DNA of 64,000 nucleotides from NCBI GenBank assembly GCA_037833965.1, contig AP031355.1:29785501-29849500 (forward strand). Reading direction: 5' to 3'. Source of the DNA: Marchantia polymorpha subsp. ruderalis. Lineage: Eukaryota; Streptophyta; Marchantiopsida; Marchantiales; Marchantiaceae. Below, piece after piece: positions 1 to 10,255 of the stretch (the first letter of the stretch is position 1; the number at the start of each line of letters is the position of its first letter). Below the pieces are notes generated by a model. It was not told the origin of the DNA, made no database searches, and saw only the letters and a program-made list of their open reading frames with translations. The position numbers and the translations under genes were made by a program.

Positions 1-5
1 CTGGG

Positions 6-2333
6 TTGACAACATGGGCCCAGCTGAAGGAGAAGTTCCTTCGCCGCTTTCGCGAGCTCGGCTACGACAGCCGGGTTTTGACGAAGTTACGTAATTTGCA
101 GCGAGAGAAGAAGGAGAGTCTGCGTGACTACACTGAGAGATTTCTGGACCTCCTCGACAGAATACCGAAAACAGGACCAGGGTCCCCTTTCTCGGTACAA
201 CAAGCTGTGGATTGGTACGTGACCGGTTTAACTCGGGAGATGGAGACTTTTTGCCGACGCAGCAAGTGCGACACTATTGAGGATGTGATTGCATCGGCAG
301 AAGCCTTCGAAACTTCCACACTCAACCGAAGAGGGAGAGAGAGACGGGAGTCGAAGGAGCGCAAACCGAAGGGAGGGCGAAGACGGCGTAGAGGTACAAC
401 TCCGTCATCGGAGGAATCGTCTTCGGACGAGAACCGTTCTTCATCCGAAGAAGAGGAAACCTCATCGTCGGAGGAGGAGAAGAAGAGGAAGAAGCATGGG
501 TCAGCAAAGAAAAAGGGCATCCGACGAGTGACTACGGACAGAGCGCCGGGAGATATAGCTTCGAAGATGGAGACCCTTGTGAAGGACTTCGCCGATCTCA
601 AAGTTCAAGTGGTAGGCGGGCATGATCGCAGAAAATCACCCGGGAGAGTGCGAGCGAACTTATGGTGTACTACGTGCGGTGCGGTGGGACATGCAAACAC
701 CGAGTGCCTTACCACCCGGCCGTCATACCCAGTCAACGCAGTAGAGTGGGCGCAACCGTACTATGGAGAGCACCCTCAGTACTATGGAGAGGCTAGCGAA
801 GAGACAGCCTACGCCGTCCAGTCGGTTCCTACCCCTCCTGCAGTTTCAGCAATGCAAGTCCCACGATATAATCCGGTGGATCGGGCCACTACGGTACCTG
901 TGAGGCGGAGAGCACCTCCAGGGACGTTTGACCCACCGCCACCGCGAGCTTGTTATAATTGCGGGGAAGTTGGGCACTTCTCACCGCAGTGTCCCCATCC
1001 AAAAAGGCGAAACGATTATGCTCCGACATGTAGTAATTGCAAGAAGGTCGGGCACACTGCGCCAGAGTGTGATCAGCCACCAGTCCCTCGGCCAGTGGTA
1101 CGATTTGTGAACACTCCTGCCAAGGAGGACGTGCAAGTTAACCAGGTCGAAGTAGGTTCAGACGGGGATGGCGAAGACGAAGAATGGCCGGCTGAAGAGG
1201 TCATGTGCGCACGGGTCGAAACTCGTAGTTCCAAGAAATCGAAGGAGCAAGAGCGCGACACTCGCAAGCACGAACGGAGAACCGCCGACCAGACGGGAAA
1301 AGGAAAGGAGAAGACATCCAGCAAGTCCGACTTGCGACCTGCTCGGAAGTCTTCGGCTACGCGAGAAACACCAGCAGTGCGCCCCCAGACGGCAGTCGAG
1401 GACGAGCCAGTGCGCCTACTGAAACGGGACTATGCTGCGGATATCCGCAACGAGGTAGCCAACCTGTTGAAGGAAGCGATCCGCACGCAAAAGGACCCAC
1501 CGCGGCCAGACTTGACATCCTCCCTTGGGGCGAAGTTGGCAGCCACCGTGGAACCTCGCAGAGCGTCGCCGACCCCGGCGCCCCAACGCGCCCACTATGA
1601 CTTGGTTGAAGATCTCGGGAGTCGAAAAGTGAACATTACGTTCAAGCAGCTCTTGGAGGACAATAAGACGTATCGGAGAATGTTGATGCTTTCGCTACGG
1701 CATCCGCGGAAGCCGCGCGCATCCACATCCTCTCAAGTATATCAAGTGGAGAGCGAAGACCAAGGACCACCCGAGATAGATGTGGAAATAGCAGGGTGTT
1801 GTGTACGCAGAGTGCCAATCGACTCTGGATCAGGAGTCAACATAATGACGGAGGATACAGCGAGAGCCTTGGGGTTCAGTCAATACGAACCCTCGAAGCG
1901 TGTGTTGAGATTAGCGGATCAGACGCGGAGAATGCCTGCAGGTATGCTGCGCAATGTCAAGACAACCATCGGAGGTGCGGACTTTCGGTTGACGTATATC
2001 ATCCTTCAACCGATGATGAAGCAGGGCTATGACGTTCTGCTCGGGCGACCATGGCTATATGGTGCACAAGTCAGATGTGATTGGCAAAGACATCGCCTTA
2101 AGTTTCCTCATCCTTCGGAATCGACCAAAACCATTACGGTGCCCTGGAATAGGGTCAGGCACGAAGGAGAGACCCCATCGACAAGTGCAGGTTACACATC
2201 GGGAGAGGACAGTGAGTCGACCGCGCGATCGGATTCCAGTGGTACCGAATCCGATTACTTCGTGGGATTCGTTGCCTGCTGTTCGGTGGAAGAAGAAGAA
2301 GAGACGGAAGCTATTCAGCCGGAAGACGAATAG
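6..2333 (+). CDS. Gag-protease polyprotein of element A1 (retroelement fossil)
   Basis: Structural and protease part of A1, 775 residues in the window; the true start may lie further left. The first 100 or so residues look like a retrotransposon gag domain. An Arg/Ser/Glu-rich charged stretch follows (about 110-170), then three CCHC zinc knuckles: CTTCGAVGHANTEC near 222, CYNCGEVGHFSPQC near 317 and CSNCKKVGHTAPEC near 343. A retropepsin-like domain near 600-700 has the motif DSGSGVN and, further on, LLGRPWL. A2 carries a relative of this protein. In both copies gag-protease and pol occupy two abutting reading frames, so this looks like the family layout. Product would act in particle assembly and polyprotein cleavage. 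Confidence 0.85.
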   Translation: MTTWAQLKEKFLRRFRELGYDSRVLTKLRNLQREKKESLRDYTERFLDLLDRIPKTGPGSPFSVQQAVDWYVTGLTREMETFCRRSKCDTIEDVIASAEAFETSTLNRRGRERRESKERKPKGGRRRRRGTTPSSEESSSDENRSSSEEEETSSSEEEKKRKKHGSAKKKGIRRVTTDRAPGDIASKMETLVKDFADLKVQVVGGHDRRKSPGRVRANLWCTTCGAVGHANTECLTTRPSYPVNAVEWAQPYYGEHPQYYGEASEETAYAVQSVPTPPAVSAMQVPRYNPVDRATTVPVRRRAPPGTFDPPPPRACYNCGEVGHFSPQCPHPKRRNDYAPTCSNCKKVGHTAPECDQPPVPRPVVRFVNTPAKEDVQVNQVEVGSDGDGEDEEWPAEEVMCARVETRSSKKSKEQERDTRKHERRTADQTGKGKEKTSSKSDLRPARKSSATRETPAVRPQTAVEDEPVRLLKRDYAADIRNEVANLLKEAIRTQKDPPRPDLTSSLGAKLAATVEPRRASPTPAPQRAHYDLVEDLGSRKVNITFKQLLEDNKTYRRMLMLSLRHPRKPRASTSSQVYQVESEDQGPPEIDVEIAGCCVRRVPIDSGSGVNIMTEDTARALGFSQYEPSKRVLRLADQTRRMPAGMLRNVKTTIGGADFRLTYIILQPMMKQGYDVLLGRPWLYGAQVRCDWQRHRLKFPHPSESTKTITVPWNRVRHEGETPSTSAGYTSGEDSESTARSDSSGTESDYFVGFVACCSVEEEEETEAIQPEDE

Positions 2334-2342
2334 CAATTAACT

Positions 2343-3255
2343 GTGGGACTGGGAAGGAGTGAGACGAGTCACACTGAGGGCATTGTCGACCCTAGTGACT
2401 GTCACGAAGTACAACTCAGTCCCGGCAAGCGCTTGAAGGTATCAAGCGCAGTGAGAGGAGACGAGCTAAGGAAAGTACAGGCATTCCTTAGCCATTATGT
2501 CGACGTTTTCGCCTGGAAGATCGAGGACATGAAGGGGATACCTGCACGGTATGGGGAACACCGTATCGATTTACAAGACGACTCAGTACCCATACGACAG
2601 CGCCAGTATCGCCTCAACCCAAAATACTCCTTGCTAGTGAAAGAGGAGATAGATAAGTACTTGAGCGCTGGTATTATTTACCCTGTGCTCAGCAGCGAGT
2701 GGGTGTCGCCGATTGTTATCGTACCCAAGAAGTTGACGGGTAAGATACGAGTGTGTCAGGATTTCCGGAAGTTGAATGCAGCAACACGCAAGGATCATCA
2801 CCCGTTACCATTCACGGATGCCATTCTAGACCATGTCGCAGGACATGAATGTTATAGCTTCCTGGATGGGTTCTCAGGTTACAATCAGGTGTCTATCCGT
2901 GAACAGGACAAGGATAAAACTACGTTCACAACCGACTGGGGAACTTACGCATACCACAAGATGCCCTTCGGTCTGTGCAACGCGCCTGCCACCTTTCAAC
3001 GGATGATGACCAATATTTTTCAGGAACAACTGAGGAAGTTCCTGGAAATATTCATAGATGACTTCTGTGTCTTTGGGAAGCGATCTGAACACCTAAGTCA
3101 CTTGAGGCAGACCTTCGATAAATGTAGAGAGAGCAGTTTATCACTGCATCCCGAGAAGTGCTTTTTCTTTATGACTAGCGGGATCTTGTTGGGTCATCGG
3201 GTCTCGGCAGACGGCATTGCGGTGGACATCGAGAAGGTCAAGGTTATACTCGAGC
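2343..3255 (+). CDS. Reverse transcriptase region of element A1 (fossil, interrupted by nested element)
   Basis: Left half of the pol region. It shows the Ty3/gypsy reverse transcriptase blocks in order: SEWVSPIVIVPKK, CQDFRKLNA, the FLDGFSGYNQ segment, MPFGLCNAPATFQRMM, the active-site block IFIDDF (a variant of YVDD) and LLGHRVSADG. The sequence leaves A1 at 3255, where the family-B LTR begins; the rest of pol is at 11114-13036. The wording of the blocks (LPFTDAILDHVAGHE, FLDGFSGYNQ) matches the Tat/Athila-like branch rather than chromoviruses. Confidence 0.87.
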
Positions 3256-4113
3256 TGTAAGACCGGGTGTTGCACATATGTACTAAGTCTTAGAAGTGGT
3301 CAAGGGAATAAGGATGATTAGCCAAGGCATAGCTAAGACTAGCTAGTTATGACTAAACTAGTTAGTTATAACTAAGTTTATCTAGTCATGACTAAGTTTA
3401 GCTACAATGTCTATAGTTGGCGGAATAATTAGCGGAGTTCTAGAAGAATGGAGTGAGCACTTCTATTTTGTCCTTTACAAGGAGTGAGCACTTCTATTTT
3501 GTCTTATACAAAAGTTCTAGATTCCAAGGGATTAGATATTTGACTAGAAGCTTGGATTTGATTGGTTTGACTAAATGTATGAAAGATGATTGGCTAGACT
3601 AAGTCTAATGTTGACTTAGTGGCTAGGAAGCTTGTAGAAGTTTAAAAGCTTCAAATGGCATGTCGCCACCTCAACCTTGGATTCCAGAAGCTTCTAGAAG
3701 GTTTAGGTAGGCCAATGGCATGTTGCCACGTAGAGAAGGTTAGTCAAACTTACCTAGGTAAAAGTAAGTTAGGAGAAATTACCACATGTTACTATGATAA
3801 CTTCTCAAGTAGTATAAATAGAGAGGTAGAGTAGCACCTCTCAAGCAAGTTTGGAGAGTCATGTGTGAGGACTTGTTTCAGTAATGAAGGAGTGAAGTTT
3901 TTGAGTATCTTGGAGTATCGACGTGTGTTTGCATTTATGTGAAGAGGGTGATGTGAGGAGAGTTGTGTGTGAGTTGGAGTGATACATGAGAGTTTGTAAG
4001 AGAAGGTGTTTGGGACATGAGTGAGAGTATGAATCTTAGTCTTCTAGAACCATGATGCGCTACCACAAAGCCATCAGAGGTAAACCTGAGTGAGAGTCAG
4101 CCCGGAGGTTGCA
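3256..4113 (+). repeat. 5' LTR of the family-B element
   Basis: Starts TGTAAGACCGGG and ends GGAGGTTGCA. The U3 part holds a roughly 32-bp tandem duplication (about 3450-3512, built on GAGTGAGCACTTCTATTTTG), several TAGTTATGACTAA-like repeats near 3340-3400, and two copies of AATGGCATGTYGCCAC (near 3654 and 3715). A TATA box TATAAATA lies at 3813-3820, so transcription probably starts about 30 bases further on, within the LTR. Identical to the 3' LTR by eye. Confidence 0.93.
3811..3822 (+). promoter_or_regulatory. TATA box of the family-B LTR
   Basis: The sequence AGTATAAATAGA fits a strong plant TATA box and sits about two thirds into the LTR, as expected at a U3/R border. The same sequence recurs 7000 bases downstream in the 3' LTR. 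The start point is inferred and not visible directly. Confidence 0.7.
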
Positions 4114-4117
4114 TTTT

Positions 4118-4135
4118 TGGTTCCGTTGCCGGGAC
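4118..4135 (+). promoter_or_regulatory. Primer-binding site of the family-B element (tRNA-Asp-like)
   Basis: TGGTTCCGTTGCCGGGAC begins four bases after the LTR end. The plant tRNA-Asp 3' end predicts TGGCGCCGTTGCCGGGG; the match is close but imperfect. The reduced relative at 30081-31656 has the same site in reverse complement near 31030. Confidence 0.75.
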
Positions 4136-4790
4136 CTCAATCTAGAAGGCGGAATGTTTAGGATTCGATTTCTAGCTCGAGAGAAAGTATCCATGAGGGA
4201 TCACTTGGTGTTAACATTGGGGAATGAAAGAGCGGAGAGTGTGCTTGAGAGCGAAATTCCATTTGTTTATCCCATAGTCTCATATGATAGCCTAGAAGTG
4301 ATTTTGTATGTTTTGTTCACGTAAACATGTCTTTTTGAGAGAAAAGTGATCTTAGACACCGAAAAGTATTTTTGAAGGTATTCTTCAAAGTTTTTATTGA
4401 TTTTAGAGTGAAAGATAGAGAAAATTTACGTTTTTGTTTCAGGTCCAGATCATGTGTTAACAGAAAGATATGAGAGTTAGAAGTTGAGTGGGTTTTCACG
4501 GGTATCAAAAGTCTGCTCTCTGGAAAGTTTGTACAGAGTTGATTACTTTTTCTGTATTTCAATTTAGGCTTTGAAACTTCGTACGAGTGTGTATTGAAAG
4601 ATAAGCTACGTTTGAGTCAAAATTTCACTGAGAGATCACGTCTAGAGACGAAGTTATGTTGATTTGAAGTTGAGGGGGTACAAAAGCAAGATAACAAAGC
4701 AAAAGTTTTTGATTTCTTTATTCACAGTTTTCGTCAAGTAGATAGCGTTTCTGGGAGAGGTCTTTTGAGTGGTTTCTACCTTATGGGAAA

Positions 4791-5234
4791 ATGAGTGAAC
4801 AAGAAGGTTGGAAGGTTAGGTTATCCAAAGTACCTCAAGGCTTGGATGTTATAGTGTCTTTAGACTCCAATACAAGAGAATTCAAGGTGGAGTTTGAAGA
4901 AAGAGTAGTGAGTCAATCTCCAAGAGTCAAACGTGAAACTTGTTTTTATTGTGGAGAGGAGGGCCATAAGGTTGTCAATTGTTCCCTGCGGAACAAAGAT
5001 AGAAGATTGAGGAGCAAGAGGAACTTGGGAGATTTGAAACTTCACTTGGGACCATCATCGCCACATGAATCCCAAAGCGCCACCTTCTGTGACAATTGCG
5101 GAGTGATTGGGCTACCAGCGGGACACGAATGCAGCGGAGTGAAGGCACTTCTGGAATCACTTGTGGAAGGGTTTGACGGCAAGCTAAGTGCTGAAACAGA
5201 GAAAGTGACCTCAGCGGGTTCAAGCTCCAACTGA
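4791..5234 (+). CDS. Small zinc-knuckle reading frame ahead of gag in family B
   Basis: A 147-residue frame between the 5' LTR leader and gag-pol of the family-B element. Around residue 46 it has a CCHC knuckle (CFYCGEEGHKVVNC), and around residue 99 a second cysteine/histidine cluster (CDNCGVIG...GHEC). The rest is charged and unremarkable. It could be a separate accessory product, or a first part of gag joined by splicing or read-through; an A-rich run at about 5424-5455 lies between it and the main frame. It has no close analogue that I recognise in the textbook Ty3/gypsy layout. Confidence 0.5.
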   Translation: MSEQEGWKVRLSKVPQGLDVIVSLDSNTREFKVEFEERVVSQSPRVKRETCFYCGEEGHKVVNCSLRNKDRRLRSKRNLGDLKLHLGPSSPHESQSATFCDNCGVIGLPAGHECSGVKALLESLVEGFDGKLSAETEKVTSAGSSSN

Positions 5235-5459
5235 AGATGGAGATCATCATTCGAATGATGGAGAAGATGATGATGAGGGTAAGACTCATCGTATGCCTAG
5301 GAGAGGAGAGAGCTTTGGCTATCTTGGAACAACCAATTCCTTTTGTGTTTCCTTTGATGAATTACTCAAGGATGGAGTTAGTGTTGTTTATATTGTATTA
5401 GGAAGCCCCATATAAATTTCCAATAGAAAAGAAAAAAAAAAAAAAAAAAAAAAAATTAG

Positions 5460-8400
5460 TTGGAAATGGGGAAGCTTCCGGTATTTTATGGGAGGGAGAA
5501 TGAGGATGTAGAAGCTTTTGTTAGGGACTTCAAGAGGGCTTGCATAGGAAACAATGAGAGGAAGAAAGACGAGTGGGCTATGCTTTTGCCGGATTTCTTG
5601 GAGGATTCTGCTCTCAAGTGGTACAAGGAGTACAAGAGGGAGCATTCGGAGGACGACACGTGGGAGACATTAACGGAGAACCTGATCGAAAACTTTCTTC
5701 CCAGTGAAAGTTATGAAAAGTTGATGTGTGAGGTCACCTTCTTGAAACAAGGAGAGAACGAGAAGGTGAGGACCTATGTGGAGAGAACCGAGAAGTTGGA
5801 ATCTAGATTCCACGTGGTGTTGAGGAAGGGCGGAGACGAAGTGGATGCTACAATGGTGGGGATAAGGGCGATGCTCATGAAGAACTTCGTTGGAGGTTTG
5901 AGACCAGAGATTCGAAGTAAGGTGAGATACGAGAAGCCCTCTTCTAAGGCTGAAGCCATTCGAATTGCTATTAGAATGGAGGAGAGCTTAGAAGATGATG
6001 ATTCTAGCTTGGTGGCTAGAGAAGTAGCTCCACCGGTTGTAGGAAGGTCTATTGTTTCAAACACTTCTACTTCATCCACGATAGCGAATCCTAGTGTGGA
6101 TTTTCAAAATGAGTTGAAATCTATCACGGAGACTCTAGCAGATCTCAAGATCAATGTAGTACAGTTGTGGGAGAAGAGGAATCAGAACGTAGTAGGAGGC
6201 TCTAGGGGGTATGGAAATTATCCTCCAAGAGGAAATCCACCTTCAGGAAACTTTGCGGTTTCTTGCTTTTCTTGTGGAGGTCCTCATTTTCAGAGGAATT
6301 GTCCTAACCCTCGACAACATGATGGAGTTCGGCACAACAACAATGCACCGGCCACGCAACAAGCCAAGGATAAGGGAGTAGCATCCATTGATGTATTCCC
6401 TCATCAATGCACTTTTGAGAAAGGGGAGAGCTCAAAATCGAAAGTGGATATCCTTGCTCATGAGAAGAAGCGGGCCCGATTTGCGGACGAGTCGATTTTC
6501 ATGGAGGACACGCCAAGTCGAAGTACACGGTCAAGTGGAGTGAGTCAACCAAGAGTACCAAGGAAGAAGTTGGGCATGGATGACTTTTCCATTTCATCTT
6601 CTCAAGCTAAGTATGACGTGGTGGAGGATGTAGGAAATCAGAAGGCCAATATAACAGTTGGTCAGCTGATTGCCTTGAATCCAGCCATTCGGAAGGAGTT
6701 AAGAGGAGGTCTTATCTCCACAAGGACCAAGAAGCGGAAATCTAAGGGGAAGGCTCACATGACCAATGTGGGAGTTGGGGTGGTGGATGCGGCTGCTTCG
6801 GAGGTATGTACACATGCTTCAAAGATCGAAGTGAGGATCAATGGACATGATGTATCAGATGTGTTGGTTGATGGTGGATCGGCTGTGAATGCCATGTCTG
6901 AGAGGTTGATGCAGAAGTTGGGTATGCAACCTTCTAGACCTTCTAGCATAATTGTTGGTATGGCCAACAAACAGAAGGTAAGACCACTGGGGGTGGTAGA
7001 CAAAGTTGTGGTTAGTGTGAGGGGAGTGCAAACTTTGCTTTCCTTCCAAATTCTCAAGGAAGCTAGCTACGACTTGCTGTTGGGACGTCCTTGGTTGAGG
7101 GCGGTAAGGACTACGGACCGATGGCACAAGGGCTATTTGAGGATAGGCCCAAAGAACCATCGAGTTAAGGTTCCTTTGACGAGAGGAGGGGAATCCACCA
7201 CTGACTCAGATAGACCAACTGACGAGTATTGGGAATCTGAGAGTGAAGAGAGTGGTAGCTTTTCAGAAGTTGACACAGACATCTCAACTTCTGATCAAGA
7301 AACATCATCGGAGTACTCTTCTGATGATAATGTTCAAGTACAAGTCATTGCTGCCATGGAGTTGTTGCCTAGGCCTGGAGTGAAGAAAGATCCTGACAAA
7401 GTGGAGATGAGCGAAGAGGAGGTGTGTCGACGACTGTCCACTCTCAGGTTTGGTCCCAAGGTTACCAAGGAGGAAAAGGCAAAGTTTCTGGATATATTTC
7501 GCAAATATATTCATGTTTTTGCCTTTAGTTACAAGGATCTTAAGCATGTGACGTTGGAGACTCATCGCATCGAGTTGGAGGAGAAAGCTCGTCCTATTCG
7601 GCAAAAGCAACGCCGAATAAATCCACCTACGGCTCTTGTGGTGAAGGAGGAGATCGACAAGCTCAAGGAGGCTGGCTTCATCTACGAGGTAGAAAATTCT
7701 GAATGGGTGTCTCCAATTGTGATAGTGAAGAAGAAGAATGGTAAGCTACGAGTGTGCGTAGATTACAAAAAGTTGAATGCTGTCACAAAGAAAGACTACT
7801 ATCCCTTGCCTTTCATAGATGAGATTCTAGAGGAGGTTGCTGGCCATGAGTGGTATAGTTTTGGAGATGGTTATAGTGGCTATAACCAAATCCAAATTGC
7901 CTTAGAAGACCAACTCAAAACAACTTTTACTACTCCATGGGGAACCTTCGCTTTTAGAGTGATGCCGTTTGGTCTATGTAATGCTCCTGCCACTTTTCAA
8001 AGGTTCATGAATAGAGTGTTTGAACCTTTCATTGGAAAGTTTGTAAGGGATTTCATAGATGATTTTTGTGTTTACGGGAGGAAAGCGGATCATTTTGATC
8101 ATTTGATCAAAATACTTCAACGGCTGGAGGAAGCTAAGGCTTCACTCAATCCAGAAAAATGCATTTTTGGATGTGAGGAAGGCCTATTGTTGGGGCATAT
8201 CATCTCCAAGAATGGTATAGCGGTGGACCCAGAGAAGGTGACACGGATCATGGAGTTACCTTTTCCGGCGACTTTAACCAAGTTGAGGCAATTCCTTGGT
8301 ATGGTGGGGTACTATCGACGGTTCATCTTGTCCTTCTCCAACAAAGCTCATGCCTTGACAAATTACATGAAGAAGGGAGTGGAGTACGAACTCATTTTCA

Positions 8401-10232
8401 AGGATGAAGCTGCAAAGACGGCGTTCGAAGTTCTCAAGAAGGCGTTGGTGACGGCTCCAATTTTGGCGAAACCGGATTGGGGTAAACCTTTCATTCTCTA
8501 CACAGATGCATCAAATATTGCTGTAGGATGCACCTTGAGTCAATTAGATGATGAAAAGCATGATCATCCAATTGCCTATGCTAGTAGACAAATGGTTCAA
8601 GCGGAGAAGAACTACTCAGTGACAGAGAGAGAGGCGTTAGCTGTAATCTTCTCACTTAAGAAGTTTCGACATTATTTGTTGGGTGGGAGATTCACTATAG
8701 TGACTGATCATAAGGCTTTGAAATACATTTTCAACAAGCCTAATGCTGAAGGGAGGATAGCTAGATGGAAGCTACTACTAGCAGAGTTTGATTATACCAT
8801 TGAGGATAGACCTGGAAAGAAGCATGCTAATGCGGATTTGATGTCGAGAGCATATGATGATGGAGGAGATCAGTCAGTAGATGACACCTTTCCGGATGAG
8901 GACTTGCTAGTCATGGACACGGTGACAACAGTACCGGAGGAGTACAAGGAAATTTGGGATTTCATCTCTAAAGGAGAGTTTTCTCAAGGAATGCATCAAA
9001 GGGAGAAAAATGCATTAGTGAAGAGATGTCAACCATATATGATCATGGAGAAGGTACTTTTTCATCAAGGAGCTGACGGACTTCTACGAAGGGCGGTTGG
9101 GAGAGGAGAGGCATTACAACTCATGAAGGAGTTTCATGATGGTGCAGTATGTGGAGGACATTTTGCGGGGAAGGTAACTGCCTTCAAAATTCTTGATGCT
9201 GGTTATCATTGGAAGGGTATTTTTAAGGATTGTGTGGAATATTGCAAAAGTTGTGATGTGTGTCAAGCTTTTGCTAAAAAGTCCATGAAAACCCCTCCTA
9301 TGATTTCTGTACCAGTGTTAGGTCCTTTTGAAAAGTGGGGAATAGATTTTGTAGGTCCTTTGAATCTTACTCCTCGAGGGAATAAGTTCATTGTGATAGC
9401 TACAGATTATCTTACGAAGTGGGTAGAGGCAAGACCACTTAAATCTACTAATGAGAAGGAGGTTGGTAGATTTTTATATGAGAGAATCATTACTCGATTT
9501 GGTTGTCCATTGGAGTTAGTATCAGATAGAGGAGGAGAATTTGTGGGAAGTATGATTCAAGCCATGTTGGAGCACTTTTCCATCAAGGCTCGAGTGACCA
9601 CTTCCTACAAACCTAACGCTAATGGGTTGGCGGAGCGGACCAACTACACTTTGTGTATGATGTTGGCCAAGGATGCAGACATGGACGGGAGTAAACACAA
9701 TTGGGACAAGAGGCTCCATGCTATCTTATGGGAGTATCGCACAACATGGAAGACATCTACTGGATACTCACCTTTTCGGATGGTGTATGGAGTTGAGTCA
9801 AAACTTCCCATACAGTTTGACTTGACAACATTCACAACAATCCAGCAAAGGTTGAAGAAATCAAATGGAGCAGAAGCCATCAAGTCTCGCCAACAACAAT
9901 TGATGGAGTTGGAGGAAGCTCGAGCACTAGCCATGGTACGAGTGGAGCGGGCTCAACACTTGCAGAAGAAGTATCACGACAAACGAAGTGGAAACCAGAA
10001 CTTGAAGCCGTTCAAGGAAGGTGATTGGGTGATGCTCTTTGATGCAATTAGATACAAGAGAGCTAGGAAAAAGTTTCTTCCTAAGTATTTTGGACCTTTC
10101 ATAGTTGAGAAGGTGTGGGGAAATTTCACTTATGACATCAAGGAGTTAGGAGGACGTCACTTCGATCGAGTCAACCACGACAAGTTGAAGTTATTCCATC
10201 GAAGATCAGATTCTTTCACTCCGAGGGCGTAG
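5460..10232 (+). CDS. Gag-pol polyprotein of the family-B element
   Basis: One frame of 1590 residues. Parts in order: gag domain in the first 130 or so; a single CCHC knuckle (CFSCGGPHFQRNC) near 268; retropepsin near 470 with LVDGGSAVNAM; reverse transcriptase near 740-930 with MPFGLCNAPATFQR and FIDDFCVYG (near 864); RNase H with LYTDASNIAVG near 1014; integrase with an HHCC zinc site near 1230-1270; and the DDE core with GIDFVGP near 1295, SDRGGEF near 1357 and ANGLAERTN near 1390. The C-terminus ends in the GDWVMLFD...FGPFIV module without a chromodomain. Length and order fit a complete Ty3/gypsy polyprotein. Confidence 0.92.
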   Translation: MEMGKLPVFYGRENEDVEAFVRDFKRACIGNNERKKDEWAMLLPDFLEDSALKWYKEYKREHSEDDTWETLTENLIENFLPSESYEKLMCEVTFLKQGENEKVRTYVERTEKLESRFHVVLRKGGDEVDATMVGIRAMLMKNFVGGLRPEIRSKVRYEKPSSKAEAIRIAIRMEESLEDDDSSLVAREVAPPVVGRSIVSNTSTSSTIANPSVDFQNELKSITETLADLKINVVQLWEKRNQNVVGGSRGYGNYPPRGNPPSGNFAVSCFSCGGPHFQRNCPNPRQHDGVRHNNNAPATQQAKDKGVASIDVFPHQCTFEKGESSKSKVDILAHEKKRARFADESIFMEDTPSRSTRSSGVSQPRVPRKKLGMDDFSISSSQAKYDVVEDVGNQKANITVGQLIALNPAIRKELRGGLISTRTKKRKSKGKAHMTNVGVGVVDAAASEVCTHASKIEVRINGHDVSDVLVDGGSAVNAMSERLMQKLGMQPSRPSSIIVGMANKQKVRPLGVVDKVVVSVRGVQTLLSFQILKEASYDLLLGRPWLRAVRTTDRWHKGYLRIGPKNHRVKVPLTRGGESTTDSDRPTDEYWESESEESGSFSEVDTDISTSDQETSSEYSSDDNVQVQVIAAMELLPRPGVKKDPDKVEMSEEEVCRRLSTLRFGPKVTKEEKAKFLDIFRKYIHVFAFSYKDLKHVTLETHRIELEEKARPIRQKQRRINPPTALVVKEEIDKLKEAGFIYEVENSEWVSPIVIVKKKNGKLRVCVDYKKLNAVTKKDYYPLPFIDEILEEVAGHEWYSFGDGYSGYNQIQIALEDQLKTTFTTPWGTFAFRVMPFGLCNAPATFQRFMNRVFEPFIGKFVRDFIDDFCVYGRKADHFDHLIKILQRLEEAKASLNPEKCIFGCEEGLLLGHIISKNGIAVDPEKVTRIMELPFPATLTKLRQFLGMVGYYRRFILSFSNKAHALTNYMKKGVEYELIFKDEAAKTAFEVLKKALVTAPILAKPDWGKPFILYTDASNIAVGCTLSQLDDEKHDHPIAYASRQMVQAEKNYSVTEREALAVIFSLKKFRHYLLGGRFTIVTDHKALKYIFNKPNAEGRIARWKLLLAEFDYTIEDRPGKKHANADLMSRAYDDGGDQSVDDTFPDEDLLVMDTVTTVPEEYKEIWDFISKGEFSQGMHQREKNALVKRCQPYMIMEKVLFHQGADGLLRRAVGRGEALQLMKEFHDGAVCGGHFAGKVTAFKILDAGYHWKGIFKDCVEYCKSCDVCQAFAKKSMKTPPMISVPVLGPFEKWGIDFVGPLNLTPRGNKFIVIATDYLTKWVEARPLKSTNEKEVGRFLYERIITRFGCPLELVSDRGGEFVGSMIQAMLEHFSIKARVTTSYKPNANGLAERTNYTLCMMLAKDADMDGSKHNWDKRLHAILWEYRTTWKTSTGYSPFRMVYGVESKLPIQFDLTTFTTIQQRLKKSNGAEAIKSRQQQLMELEEARALAMVRVERAQHLQKKYHDKRSGNQNLKPFKEGDWVMLFDAIRYKRARKKFLPKYFGPFIVEKVWGNFTYDIKELGGRHFDRVNHDKLKLFHRRSDSFTPRA

Positions 10233-10255
10233 TGAAATCTTAGTCCGGGGGTAAA

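Noticed and set aside
5424-5455. A-rich run suggesting a LINE or processed-gene tail
   Set aside because: It lies within the family-B element between its small frame and gag-pol, with no target repeats around it; a simple A run fits better.
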